In this document: piece by piece, positions 6,259 through 14,379 of the stretch
Numbering within the stretch: the first letter of the stretch is position 1
Layout: each line of letters begins with the position of its first letter
Assembly: GCA_946616535.1 (NCBI GenBank)
Contig: CAMOJA010000026.1
Span: 1 to 16,244, forward strand
Source: an uncultured Bacteroidales bacterium
Lineage (GTDB): Bacteria > Bacteroidota > Bacteroidia > Bacteroidales > Paludibacteraceae
DNA: 16,244 bases
Direction of reading: 5' to 3'
Translations under genes and position numbers: made by a program
Notes under the pieces: generated by a model
Seen by the model: the letters and a program-made list of their open reading frames with translations, nothing else
What the model was told of the DNA's origin: nothing
The model's database searches: none

Positions 6259-6918
6259 CTATTGCCAAAAACTAACCTTGAAATACTCAAACAAAAACAA
6301 CGGAAATCCATTCAGTACAGCAATCCTTTCTCCGTCGCTCAAATAATACTCACACTGAGCCATAAATATTCTTGGCTGAGCAACAATTTCTTTATTCAAT
6401 GGCATAATTACACATATAGTTTGCCTTCGATGTATGCTGCTGCACCAACCAAATCCAGTTCTGTCTAATCCGGGCAATCTCTCTTTTCCCGGGCCGACGA
6501 TGCGCAGAATCCGGCAATTCAATGAAATCCAAACTGCCATAAAAACTGAACTCTCTGGCAAAATCCTTAAAAGGCCGATCCACGCAGTCACTTCGGAAAA
6601 TTGCATATTCTGCAAAATGCTCATCCGGCAACTGTTTTGTATAGTATAGCGACTCCACCATCGGATAACTAATATACAGCTTTCCATTGTCGGTTTCATT
6701 ATCAAACAATTCAAGCATTTCCTGCAGCCGCGCATTCATCTCCTTCAACGTCAAATTGGTATTCTGGGAATCGTAGTCAAAGAAAAGATAGATTTCAGAG
6801 AAATCTGACGATTTAACGCCTGACGGCAATTGCGCATTGTCCTCCCGAAGAACAAACGCTCAAGCGTCTTAAAGATCCTTGGTTCTCTCTCTGCTCCTTC
6901 AAAAACAAACAGAATCAT
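6259..6918 (-). pseudogene. TOPRIM-like partner of the AAA ATPase, frameshifted
   Basis: ATG 6918 overlaps the ATPase stop (ATGA). The first frame reads MILFVFEGAEREPRIFKTL, with the EG and following acidic residue of a TOPRIM-like N-terminus, up to LFFG near 6846. The protein then continues in another frame with EDNAQLPSGVKSSDF and EIYLFFDYD, the DxD part of the TOPRIM-like core, until a TAA at 6392-6394. A third segment in yet another frame (NKEIVAQPRIF to VLNGFPLFLFEYF) ends with TAG at 6259-6261. From memory of such proteins, intact members have extra residues between the first two segments, so an internal deletion is likely as well as a frameshift. The family (RloB- or OLD-nuclease-like, as partner of an ABC-type ATPase) is inferred. 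A short peptide from one segment could still be made, but the full protein cannot. Confidence 0.7.
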
Positions 6919-8015
6919 ACTTTAAAGGCGTCCCCCCTGAACATCTTTTCTATATTATGGCCAAAACGGAGTTCTTTATCCGTACAATCTACCAGTGGCT
7001 TAATCTTATTCTCATTGAGAATGAAGTTGCTGTCCGGCCTAAGAAGGTCATTCGTCATCAGATAGGTATTGTGGGAAGATGTGAATACCTGGCAATCTTT
7101 TTGGAACAAGATCTTACATACCTCAAACGCCAATTTGAAGTGATAAAAAGCATCGAATTCATCGATAAAGACAAATGTGGCCTGCCCCATACGCTGCATC
7201 CAGAAGTATAACAGCTCAAGGGCCTTGGTCCCAGTAGAGATAATCGCCATAAACGGAATCCGCTTCTTGTCAATCTGACAGAAAAGAACCTTCTCCCCTG
7301 CCCTGGGCTGTGCAAACTCAAACTCCTGCTCGCTTACATTCCGCAAGAATCGGCGAAAATCGTCAATCAATTTATTTCGGATGATATACTCCTCTATCAT
7401 AGAGACACCCGTCTCCAGGCCGATGAACTCCCGCACATCCAAATTACGGAACCAGAGCATTCCATTTACAAACTGCTGCAGTCTTATCAAGTAATGATCG
7501 TGCGCCAAAGGGATGGACATCAACAGGAAATTCACGATAGGGATGTTGTTGGCATTATCCGCCAGATTCCGCTGCATAGACTTATCAATAGGAAAAGAAT
7601 CCGTGTCGATGGTGAACTTTCCATCGGCCCGCTTGAAAACAAGCTTACCATCTACAGCCATAGATTCTGCAGTTAGTATTCCCTGATAATTCTTGGAATA
7701 AGAATATTCCACATTCTGCCCATCAAAGCGAAACAGGTAGTCAAATTCAACCTTCAGATTGAGGTCTCCAGCATAGGTAAAATTGGCATAATAATCCGCC
7801 TTTTTCCATTTTTGGGAAAGATGATTGACAATATCAAAGATCGCGAGGCTGAAATTAGTCTTACCAGAGCCGTTGGGGCCATAGATAATACCATTCTTAA
7901 TGATATCATCTTTGATGGCATACAGGTTAAAACTGAAATTACTGTGCCTTGTCAGGTCCAGCTCAATCTTCTCCTTGAACCCCCGGAAATTTTTTACAGA
8001 AAACTTAGCAAGCAT
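6915..8015 (-). CDS. OLD/ABC-type AAA ATPase of a two-gene defence-like system
   Basis: A 366-residue protein starting MLAKFSVKNFRGFKEKIEL, the typical N-terminus of AAA_15/AAA_21 ATPases. Walker A is GPNGSGKT (46-53); STGTKALEL near residues 265-275 corresponds to the signature region; Walker B is FVFIDEFDAF; the H-loop is TSSHNTYL. Relatives act as the ATPase subunit of two-gene abortive or nuclease systems (RloA, AbiLi, PARIS- and OLD-like) paired with a TOPRIM or RloB-type protein, which matches the overlapping downstream gene. The start at 8015 is chosen over an ATG at 8054, since that would lie upstream of the -7 box at 8039-8047. With its partner broken, the module is probably inactive unless the ATPase has another use. 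Confidence 0.85.
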   Translation of the reverse strand: MLAKFSVKNFRGFKEKIELDLTRHSNFSFNLYAIKDDIIKNGIIYGPNGSGKTNFSLAIFDIVNHLSQKWKKADYYANFTYAGDLNLKVEFDYLFRFDGQNVEYSYSKNYQGILTAESMAVDGKLVFKRADGKFTIDTDSFPIDKSMQRNLADNANNIPIVNFLLMSIPLAHDHYLIRLQQFVNGMLWFRNLDVREFIGLETGVSMIEEYIIRNKLIDDFRRFLRNVSEQEFEFAQPRAGEKVLFCQIDKKRIPFMAIISTGTKALELLYFWMQRMGQATFVFIDEFDAFYHFKLAFEVCKILFQKDCQVFTSSHNTYLMTNDLLRPDSNFILNENKIKPLVDCTDKELRFGHNIEKMFRGDAFKV

Positions 8016-8038
8016 AACGCAAATGTTTGTTTGTTGGT

Positions 8039-8047
8039 GCAAATATA
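8039..8047 (-). promoter_or_regulatory. -7 box of the AAA/TOPRIM operon
   Basis: The minus strand reads TATATTTGC, a consensus TAnnTTTG box, 23 bases before ATG 8015. The upstream sequence is AT-rich and includes a small inverted repeat, CCGTAA/TTACGG (8067-8083). No window palindrome is present. Confidence 0.6.
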
Positions 8048-8223
8048 CAAACAAATTTTATATATCCGTAATTTTTTTACGGAAACACGTTTCGGGACAA
8101 CAAAAAAGCCGATGCCATACTTCCCCAGATGGGTCTTCGAAGCCGCTGTAGATAAAAGCTGCGCTCAAAAGCCCGCTGGCTCAAGTTCCAACCCTCCGGG
8201 AAAATACCAGACAGAATCACGAC

Positions 8224-10038
8224 TCAAAGGAGATAACTATGCTGCTTAAGTAACTGTACCAAAGTAGCATAGTCTTTTTTCCTGACAAGAAAGAGATATC
8301 CTTCTGCAAGGATAATCAATTTCCGGATGGCGGGATTGGATGTCATTAGTTCCACAAGTTCTGCATCTTTCGGGTTCAGTTTGAGCAAGCAATAATCCTC
8401 GCGGACCTTATCCAAAGGATTGCAGCGACGACGAATAGAAGCAAAAAATTCTTTCCATATTTCAGGCGGATTCCCGTCTATATAATCTTCGAAGAACTTA
8501 ACTTTCTCTTCCACGTCCTTCGCCGATTTGCAATGCCGCAGAAATGACTCGGCACTCATACGGTACTTTCCGCATCCAATGGGATCCGACGTATCCATGA
8601 GCAGCCGCTCATAGGGGTTGTTTCCCCCTGAAGAATGAATGATAAGCCGTTCTGTATCAAGGATAAAATTTCCATCGGCCTTACTAACCGGCGGAGAGTA
8701 CGTTTTGTCCAGCCCAAGAATAAAACGTCCGAAAGGAGTGAGGCGCACCTGCATGACAGCGCCAAGGGGCGTATCCGGGCATTCCAAAGAATCGTCGACA
8801 GCAAGATCGGCCATCCCCCATCCATAGAGGCATAACGCCATTGCCCGAAGGACCTCCAAGTCAATTTCGCGTCCCTGTGTATCCGGACGAATTACTTTTC
8901 CGGTGATTGTGTTCTCAAGGAACAACGCCCCAAGAAGATTCATCGAAATCGAATATCCATCACCGTAAATATGAAGTCTGTCAGAAAGCCCCGGAAGTGA
9001 AAGCCAGGAAACGCTATACTCTTCCAGGAACGCACAGAGGATTTCCATCCAGAAAATATCGGCCACATAGCGGAATTGGTTGGCCCTGAATCCCTTTAGA
9101 TGAGGAAGAAAAGCTGGATAAATCTGCTCCGGTCCGGCATGGACAAGACGCGAGAGAGCCGCCTTTACATACTCTGCAGTCCCTTTCCTGCTTTTCTGCA
9201 ATGCCCACAACAATCCCGGCAGGAAGTATTGTCCGGAATTGAATTTGTGAGTTTCCCTCAGAGACTGTGGAATGACTTCGGGAATACCAGAACGAAGTTT
9301 TTTTGCACTGGCCGACGACATTTTCAGCTTTTCCGTCACGGGTATCTGCTGCTGTCGCTGAAGTCCTTGAATCAAAGGGAAAGACTGGTGAAAGGATTCT
9401 TCCGAGGGAAGGACATGGTACGTCGTTGTATCTTGAATGATATGGGACTCCGAGCACAAATCTGGCAGCAATGCCAAGGCATAGGACCTGGTCAGAGCAC
9501 GAGGTATAAACAGATATCCTTCCCTATCCCAATAGCTTCGTTTCTTAGAATCGACACACATTGAGGAGCCGACGCCAAAAACCGAGCAGCATTTACCCAC
9601 CTTGAAGCTATCCCAGCTGTATCGCCTTGACAAATCGACGATCATAGACTGAGCCCCTATTTCTGATAGTTCCGTCTGCGAAATGCAACCATTCGTTATC
9701 ATCCGACGAACGGCTTCCGAGTACCAGGAAGGGAGAAGAGAAAGGACCTGACGCAAATTGTCCGGATGACAGTGTACCAAAGCGCAGAACAAGGCCGCAT
9801 CTTTCTTTCGATACTGATAGGGTTTCTTCGAAGGGATGTAATCCTCAATGTTCAATTCTACTCCGTTCATGGAAACAGAACAACGCCCTGCCAGTTTTGG
9901 CTGTATCTCCAAAAGATAATCCTTTAACTGTTCTGCGGAATATGTGTAATCCAGGTTATTAACCAACCTGTCAAATGACTCCCCGTCTTCAATCTTGAAA
10001 TGAAAGAAAACCTCTTCTTCATGAAACAGTCTGGCCAT
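8224..10038 (-). CDS. Unrecognised 604-residue partner of the SNF2 helicase
   Basis: I do not recognise a domain with certainty. The protein is soluble in appearance, mostly helical with a few beta-rich stretches, and has no clear catalytic motif. The C-terminal ~60 residues (NPAIRKLIILAEGYLFLVRKKDY, LVQLLKQHSYLL) resemble the small domain at the end of helicase-associated, XPB/Ssl2-like accessory proteins, a weak resemblance. ATG 10038 comes two bases after the helicase stop, so the two are translationally linked and very likely work together. The constant pairing suggests a regulator or specificity subunit for the helicase. The frame is open throughout with no sign of decay. Confidence 0.75.
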   Translation of the reverse strand: MARLFHEEEVFFHFKIEDGESFDRLVNNLDYTYSAEQLKDYLLEIQPKLAGRCSVSMNGVELNIEDYIPSKKPYQYRKKDAALFCALVHCHPDNLRQVLSLLPSWYSEAVRRMITNGCISQTELSEIGAQSMIVDLSRRYSWDSFKVGKCCSVFGVGSSMCVDSKKRSYWDREGYLFIPRALTRSYALALLPDLCSESHIIQDTTTYHVLPSEESFHQSFPLIQGLQRQQQIPVTEKLKMSSASAKKLRSGIPEVIPQSLRETHKFNSGQYFLPGLLWALQKSRKGTAEYVKAALSRLVHAGPEQIYPAFLPHLKGFRANQFRYVADIFWMEILCAFLEEYSVSWLSLPGLSDRLHIYGDGYSISMNLLGALFLENTITGKVIRPDTQGREIDLEVLRAMALCLYGWGMADLAVDDSLECPDTPLGAVMQVRLTPFGRFILGLDKTYSPPVSKADGNFILDTERLIIHSSGGNNPYERLLMDTSDPIGCGKYRMSAESFLRHCKSAKDVEEKVKFFEDYIDGNPPEIWKEFFASIRRRCNPLDKVREDYCLLKLNPKDAELVELMTSNPAIRKLIILAEGYLFLVRKKDYATLVQLLKQHSYLL

Positions 10039-10040
10039 AG

Positions 10041-12818
10041 CTAACTGAGAATAAAGTTAATGTCTTCTTCGCTAAGGAACTTTCCTCCGCTTCCTTCACT
10101 TTGAATAAGTTCCTCAATCAGAGATGCTTTCTGCTGCTGCAACAACCTGATTTTTTCCTCAATGGTATCCTTCGTCACAAGTGCGAAAGCATGGACAGAG
10201 GATTTTTGCCCCATTCTGTGCAGTCGGCCGATAGCCTGTTCTTCTGCAGCACGGTTCCACCACGGTTCCGCAACAAAAACAGTGTCTGCGGCAGTAAGAT
10301 TCAGGCCAACGCCACCGGTTTTGAGCGTCATCAGAAGGACTTTACAACGGGGATCTCCCTGAAATCGTTGAACAATAGCCGCCCGGTCCCTTGTGGCCCC
10401 TGTCATAACTTCATACTCAATCCCGGCCTCTGAGAGTAACTGTCCCAGAACTTCGATTCCGGCAATGAAATTGAAGAAGACAACGCATTTATGCCCATTC
10501 TCCACCGCTTCCATTACAGAATCGGCCAAAACCGGGATCTTTGATGACGACACTGCACCGTCGCTAAGACTTTCCGGGATAGAAGCAATCCGCCGGAGCT
10601 CCGTAAGGGCCTGGAGCAACTCGAACTGAGAAGCTTTTACACCTCTTTCCCGAATGGTGTTCCTGACCGTTTCTGCATAATACCGACGCCTGCGCTCGTA
10701 GAAGGATGCATGAGCCGGCTCCATCTCAACAATAAGAGTCTGATCGATGCGGTCGGGCAGTTCGGAAAGGACATCTCCCTTTAACCGCCTAAGGATGAAG
10801 GGAGAAATTTTTCGACGCAACTGATCCATGGCGCCCCTGTCGTTATCGTGCTGGATGGGGCTCGCATAACGGCGGTTGAATTCTTCCGCAGAGCCCAGCA
10901 TCGAAGGGTTGAGGAAACGCATTTGCGCATATAACTCTCCAAGATTGTTCTCAATCGGCGTACCGCTCAGCGCGAAATGATGGGAAGCCTTGAGCAGCAA
11001 TACCGCCTGAGATATCTTTGCCGACAGATTCTTTATCTGCTGGGATTCGTCGAGGATAACGGTATCAAATTCCACAGCCGAAAGCGTTTCAATGTCATTT
11101 CGCACCAAAGCATAAGTAGTCAGAATAACCTGGGCATCTTTCACCTTATTCCAGTCCCTTTCTGCGCCATAGTATGCCACCACTTTGATTCCGGGCGCAA
11201 AACACGCCCATTCAGACTGCCAGTTGAACAGAAGACTGCGCGGCATCACGATCAGCACCGGAAGACTGCCCGGTTTGATTTTCCGAACAATGAGAGCAAT
11301 GGTTTCCACGGTCTTTCCAAGGCCCATGTCATCGGCAAGACAGCCTCCCATCCCATTGTCATACAAATACTGCATCCACTTTACGCCTTCCGCCTGATAG
11401 GGACGAAGCTGTGCCTTCAGTACAGACGGATTACGCAGTCGCTGGCCGGACAAAGCATTGAAGCCTTCATAGAACGAACGGCTCCGTCGGAAAATACCGG
11501 AATCCGGGACATCAGAAAGCATTGCAACAACCTCCGGAATGTCAAAGAAAGATATCTTGAGTTTCCCGCTTTTCGTGCTGCGGGACATCAATCTTTCCAA
11601 GCGATCCACATAATCTGCATCCATGACAAGCCGGTCGCCTCCTGCAATCTGGATATAGTGGTTTTGCCGATACTGCGAAAGGAAATCGGCAATAGAAAGG
11701 CTGCTCTCGCCAAAATCTATTTCTCCCTTCCCCTCCAGGTAATCTATACCGGAAAAAGAACTGATTCTCAGTTTTGGAGTAGCTTTTTTTATCCGGAATG
11801 AGCCCAGTCTGTCGGCACCCATCAGCACATAATTCCGAGCCAGGGACGCAAGATGCCTTATAAGGAAGGGTTCTGCCACCTGATGCGGCAGGATGAAAAA
11901 ACCATCATCTTCATAAACTTCCTTAGCGTCCTGTTTGGACGGTACGCTGGAAGAGATACATTTACGTATATCTTTGAGGATGGCCGATGTATCTGTATAA
12001 GAAACTGGCCGAGCAGTCAGACGGCCATCGGGGCTGAATCCGGCAAGCACCGACGGAGAAAAATCTTCCAAAAACTTCATCGGCACACCCGGTATCGATT
12101 CCGTAACACGCAGATAGAGGGACTTTTCCTCATCTACCTTCTCGAACACAAGAGTAGGCTGCGTACTTACCGCATGCTCCTCCCACTGGCATCCATCCAG
12201 CGAAACATGGTCATAGGAAGACAGGACAACGGAAAGAAAAAGCGAGGACTGGTCTTTCGGGAATGATTGCTGCAATTCCTTCAACAACAAATAGTTCTCT
12301 CCAACAGGTAATAATTCCACCAGCTGATGGGAATCCGTTATGGCATAAGAGTCGGTAAGAAGGGTAAAATTCCCAAGACGAGGGGACGAACCATCTTTTT
12401 CCGTTGCCAACTCCCATACAGGCTTATACCGTTCTCCCTCATCCTTAAGACTCAGCCGAAGGGAATAGATGCCGGCAACTGCACGAATCGGCGAGCCATC
12501 CTTATCTTGAAAATCCGGACATTCCGGGAGACATCTCATCAATTGAGGATGCTCTGCCAGAACAAGTTCTCCTGAAGAGCCATCCCAGGAGACCTGACGT
12601 TCCATTTCGACATGGGCAGCATGCGCGCAGCGGAGAAGAAAAAACAACGGGCCTTGAAATCTCCGGTAATCCGGAAGGACTTCATGTCCATTCTCATCAA
12701 GAATCTTAAGAACTGCTTTCCCCTCCGAAGTCTCGGCAAGTCGAAGGATGAGTTTGGCCACGTTTCCGGCCTGCGGTGCAAAACGCCTCCTCTTAAATGA
12801 CGAAAGGAATTCTGGCAT
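10041..12818 (-). CDS. SNF2-family DEAD/DEAH-like helicase, 925 residues
   Basis: The C-terminal half is a complete SNF2 ATPase: LRPYQAEGVKWM at the Q-motif position, DDMGLGKT (about 495-502), LTTYAL, VILDESQQIKN (motif II as DESQ, ~588), ALSGTPIENN, FILRRLKGDVLSELP, and in the second lobe VFFNF, LLMTLKTGGVGLNLTAADTVF, EPWWN and AIGRLHRMGQ (~866). Such proteins move along double-stranded DNA or displace bound proteins. The N-terminal ~460 residues are a large unrecognised region; no SWIM-type CxC zinc motif was seen. SNF2 proteins occur in several phage defence systems, but the partner genes expected for DISARM or BREX are absent. It is the first gene of the operon, with its promoter at 12834-12866. 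Confidence 0.92.
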   Translation of the reverse strand: MPEFLSSFKRRRFAPQAGNVAKLILRLAETSEGKAVLKILDENGHEVLPDYRRFQGPLFFLLRCAHAAHVEMERQVSWDGSSGELVLAEHPQLMRCLPECPDFQDKDGSPIRAVAGIYSLRLSLKDEGERYKPVWELATEKDGSSPRLGNFTLLTDSYAITDSHQLVELLPVGENYLLLKELQQSFPKDQSSLFLSVVLSSYDHVSLDGCQWEEHAVSTQPTLVFEKVDEEKSLYLRVTESIPGVPMKFLEDFSPSVLAGFSPDGRLTARPVSYTDTSAILKDIRKCISSSVPSKQDAKEVYEDDGFFILPHQVAEPFLIRHLASLARNYVLMGADRLGSFRIKKATPKLRISSFSGIDYLEGKGEIDFGESSLSIADFLSQYRQNHYIQIAGGDRLVMDADYVDRLERLMSRSTKSGKLKISFFDIPEVVAMLSDVPDSGIFRRSRSFYEGFNALSGQRLRNPSVLKAQLRPYQAEGVKWMQYLYDNGMGGCLADDMGLGKTVETIALIVRKIKPGSLPVLIVMPRSLLFNWQSEWACFAPGIKVVAYYGAERDWNKVKDAQVILTTYALVRNDIETLSAVEFDTVILDESQQIKNLSAKISQAVLLLKASHHFALSGTPIENNLGELYAQMRFLNPSMLGSAEEFNRRYASPIQHDNDRGAMDQLRRKISPFILRRLKGDVLSELPDRIDQTLIVEMEPAHASFYERRRRYYAETVRNTIRERGVKASQFELLQALTELRRIASIPESLSDGAVSSSKIPVLADSVMEAVENGHKCVVFFNFIAGIEVLGQLLSEAGIEYEVMTGATRDRAAIVQRFQGDPRCKVLLMTLKTGGVGLNLTAADTVFVAEPWWNRAAEEQAIGRLHRMGQKSSVHAFALVTKDTIEEKIRLLQQQKASLIEELIQSEGSGGKFLSEEDINFILS

Positions 12819-12833
12819 AGGTAAAAATGTTTC

Positions 12834-12866
12834 TCAAAGATACCGCTTTGTTGATGATTATGCAAA
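12834..12866 (-). promoter_or_regulatory. Promoter of the SNF2 operon
   Basis: The minus strand reads TTTG (12866-12863), 20 bases, then TATCTTTGA (12842-12834), a good Bacteroidota -33/-7 pair, with ATG 12818 another 15 bases on. A dyad at 12875-12906 lies just upstream of the -33 box. Confidence 0.7.
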
Positions 12867-12874
12867 TGGCTCCG

Positions 12875-12906
12875 TGCGTGTTGCTCTTGGAAGAGGGTTA
12901 CACGCA
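12875..12906. promoter_or_regulatory. Dyad upstream of the SNF2 promoter
   Basis: TGCGTGT (12875-12881) pairs with ACACGCA (12900-12906), with an inner CTCTT/AAGAG pair, giving an interrupted inverted repeat of 32 bases. Its position directly above the -33 box suggests a regulator site for the SNF2 operon. It is unrelated in sequence to the window's main palindrome. It could also be chance. Confidence 0.35.
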
Positions 12907-12952
12907 TTTCGCCGTGATTTGCAATTTCACATATATCAATCACTTACACAAA

Positions 12953-12980
12953 TTCTCCCCGGATGAATCGCCGGGGAGAA
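12953..12980. other. Strong hairpin, ten-base perfect stem
   Basis: TTCTCCCCGG (12953-12962) pairs perfectly with CCGGGGAGAA (12971-12980) across an eight-base loop. Neither strand shows a T run after it, so it is not a standard rho-independent terminator. It lies in the divergent intergenic region and could be an RNA structure or protein site. Confidence 0.6.
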
Positions 12981-13084
12981 ATCTCACAACATATTATAAA
13001 TAAATACGTTACACATCACGTTCATACAGGGAGGATTGTTGTAACTCGAGCACCTGCATATCCAGGGAGACGGAGGGCCGATGG

Positions 13085-13162
13085 CTACGGCTGTACGCTG
13101 CATCCTGTCCACAACAGGGCAGCCGTCGCGATGAGGGCAAGCCTCGATAGTCTGTATCGCAT
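13085..13162 (-). CDS. Possible 25-residue lipoprotein-like peptide
   Basis: The frame starts MRYRLSRLALIATAALL and continues WTGCSVQP before TAG. Positive residues, a hydrophobic core and a lipobox-like W-T-G-C make a complete lipoprotein signal peptide with almost no mature part. It might be a very small lipopeptide or the leftover start of a deleted lipoprotein gene; the frame after the stop does not look coding. No -7 box is placed correctly for it. It coincides with a nested hairpin (ACGGCTG 13087-13093 with CAGCCGT 13120-13126, inner CCTGT/ACAGG), which may be the real signal here. Confidence 0.25.
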   Translation of the reverse strand: MRYRLSRLALIATAALLWTGCSVQP

Positions 13163-13188
13163 GGCACAGCTGTGCCACTTCGCGCCCT

Positions 13189-13219
13189 GCAAATCTTTGC
13201 AAACCTTGCAAAAAATTGC
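13189..13219. repeat. Orphan palindrome, copy 6
   Basis: The arms GCAAATCTTTGCAA, ACC and TTGCAAAAAATTGC follow the window's palindrome pattern with a decayed right arm on the plus strand. There is no -7 box at the expected 19-21 bases on either strand. The minus-strand continuation GATTTGCAGGGCGCG resembles that of copies 2 and 5, so it may once have faced left. It lies 72 bases (start to start) from the functional-looking copy 7. Confidence 0.65.
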
Positions 13220-13260
13220 ATTTGTCGGAGTTATTTCTATTACGACTAGATCACTCTTTT

Positions 13261-13320
13261 CCAAATCATTGCAAGTTTTGCAAAGATTTGGAATCGGACT
13301 TCAGTCGGCCTTACCTTTGC
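13261..13320 (+). promoter_or_regulatory. Promoter with palindromic operator copy 7
   Basis: The best palindrome of the set (CCAAATCATTGCAA, GTT, TTGCAAAGATTTGG; 13261-13291) has 14-base arms with a single mismatch. TACCTTTGC (13312-13320) follows 21 bases after GATTTG, and the ligase ATG is 13 bases beyond. Confidence 0.85.
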
Positions 13321-13333
13321 AAAAAAAAACGCG

Positions 13334-14347
13334 ATGCTGACATTCAAAAAATACAGTTCCATTGAGAACCATTTCGACGGTGCCTTCATGGAGAAGGTCC
13401 GGATGCATACCCCTGAAGGAACTCGTTTCGTCGTACAAGAAAAGGTACACGGCTCCAATTGCAGTTTTCTCTGCGACGGGCAGGATATCCAGTTCGCCAA
13501 AAGAACCGCCGTAGTATCCGGCGAAGAAGACTTCTACCAGTGGCAGGAACTGGCAGGTCGCTATCGCGAGCGTATATTTAAGGTACATGGGATGATTAAG
13601 GAGTGCTTCTCCGACCTCCAGTCCATCATCGTCTACGGCGAGATGTTCGGAGGTGCATATCCGCACAAGGACGTAAAGCGCATCGGGGCTATGTCGGCCA
13701 TCCAAAAGGGCGTCTACTACTGCCCCGGGCATGATTTCTACGGCTTCGACATTTACGTATACACGCCCGACGAATCCTTCTACCTGGACGTCGAAACCAC
13801 CAATCATATCTTCGCCGAATCCGGCTTTCTCTATGCCGAGACGCTTTTCGAGGGCATGCTGGACGAGTGCCTCGCCTACCCGAACGCATTCCCAAGCACG
13901 CTCTACAAGTACTTCGGCCTCCCGGAAATCGAGGACAATATATGTGAAGGCGTCGTCATCCGCCCCAAGGAGCCGCTCTACATCCCCAACGGTTCGCGTA
14001 TCCTCATCAAAAGCAAGAATGCCCGCTTTGCGGAGAAGAAGGCCGTAAAGCACGAGCCTAAGCAGCCGCGCATCATTGCCGATGAAGTCTCCGCCCTATT
14101 CACCCTTGCCGATGACTTCTTTACGGAGCCCCGCCTCGACAACGTCAAAAGTCACATTGGCGAAGTCTCTTTCCCTCGAGACCTCGGACGCGTAAGCGGA
14201 CTCCTCGCCAAAGATGTTCTGGAAGACTTCCTCAAAGAAAACGCGGAAGCCTATAACAACTTGGCCAAACAGGAGCAAAAGACACTGAATGGGCTCCTGA
14301 ACAAAAGGGCGATTGACTTCATCAAGGGTATCATCGGGATGCCGTAA
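13334..14347 (+). CDS. RNA ligase, Rnl2 (T4 gp24.1-like) family
   Basis: A 337-residue protein with the nucleotidyltransferase motifs of Rnl2-type RNA ligases: motif I EKVHGSN (K37 predicted to take AMP), motif III IIVYGEMFGG (98-107), motif IIIa FYGFDIYV (135-142), motif IV EGVVIRP (205-211) and motif V ILIKSKN (223-229, with two lysines). Residues ~240-337 form a helical C-terminal domain, as in T4 Rnl2 of similar length. The family seals 3'-OH/5'-phosphate nicks in double-stranded RNA in three ATP-dependent steps. It is monocistronic, and its promoter has the best copy of the palindromic operator, linking it to the phosphoesterase and AAA+ ATPase genes 9-12 kb away. No RNA 5'-kinase is visible in the window. 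Confidence 0.92.
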   Translation: MLTFKKYSSIENHFDGAFMEKVRMHTPEGTRFVVQEKVHGSNCSFLCDGQDIQFAKRTAVVSGEEDFYQWQELAGRYRERIFKVHGMIKECFSDLQSIIVYGEMFGGAYPHKDVKRIGAMSAIQKGVYYCPGHDFYGFDIYVYTPDESFYLDVETTNHIFAESGFLYAETLFEGMLDECLAYPNAFPSTLYKYFGLPEIEDNICEGVVIRPKEPLYIPNGSRILIKSKNARFAEKKAVKHEPKQPRIIADEVSALFTLADDFFTEPRLDNVKSHIGEVSFPRDLGRVSGLLAKDVLEDFLKENAEAYNNLAKQEQKTLNGLLNKRAIDFIKGIIGMP

Positions 14348-14379
14348 ACCATTGTTTAATCTGCTAAATGCCAATTATT

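Larger units (their letters stand above)
12907..13260. other. Intergenic region between divergent SNF2 and RNA ligase genes
   Basis: This stretch has no convincing protein gene. It contains a strong hairpin (12953-12980), a nested hairpin at 13087-13126, a 25-codon lipoprotein-like frame (13085-13162, minus) and the orphan palindrome at 13189-13219. Longer frames here run through the palindromes and have no promoter or family resemblance. Confidence 0.5.

Noticed and set aside
8150..8220. Possible tRNA 3' half (CTCAAGTTCCAACCC) as an attachment site
   Set aside because: The T-arm-like string cannot form the five-base stem and no other tRNA arms are found.
8112..8249. 45-codon plus-strand ORF
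   Set aside because: It has no -7 box, ends inside the converging 604-residue gene, and has no family resemblance.
19..13291. Palindromes as a CRISPR array or integron attC sites
   Set aside because: Spacing is irregular (70 bases to 9 kb), orientation varies with the adjacent gene, and no cas gene or integrase is present.
12963..13340. Plus-strand 125-codon ORF in the intergenic region
   Set aside because: It crosses both palindromes and the RNA ligase promoter, has no promoter of its own, and its sequence is arginine/alanine-rich chance translation.
13301..14053. 250-codon minus-strand ORF inside the RNA ligase gene
   Set aside because: Antisense shadow of a gene with all ligase motifs.
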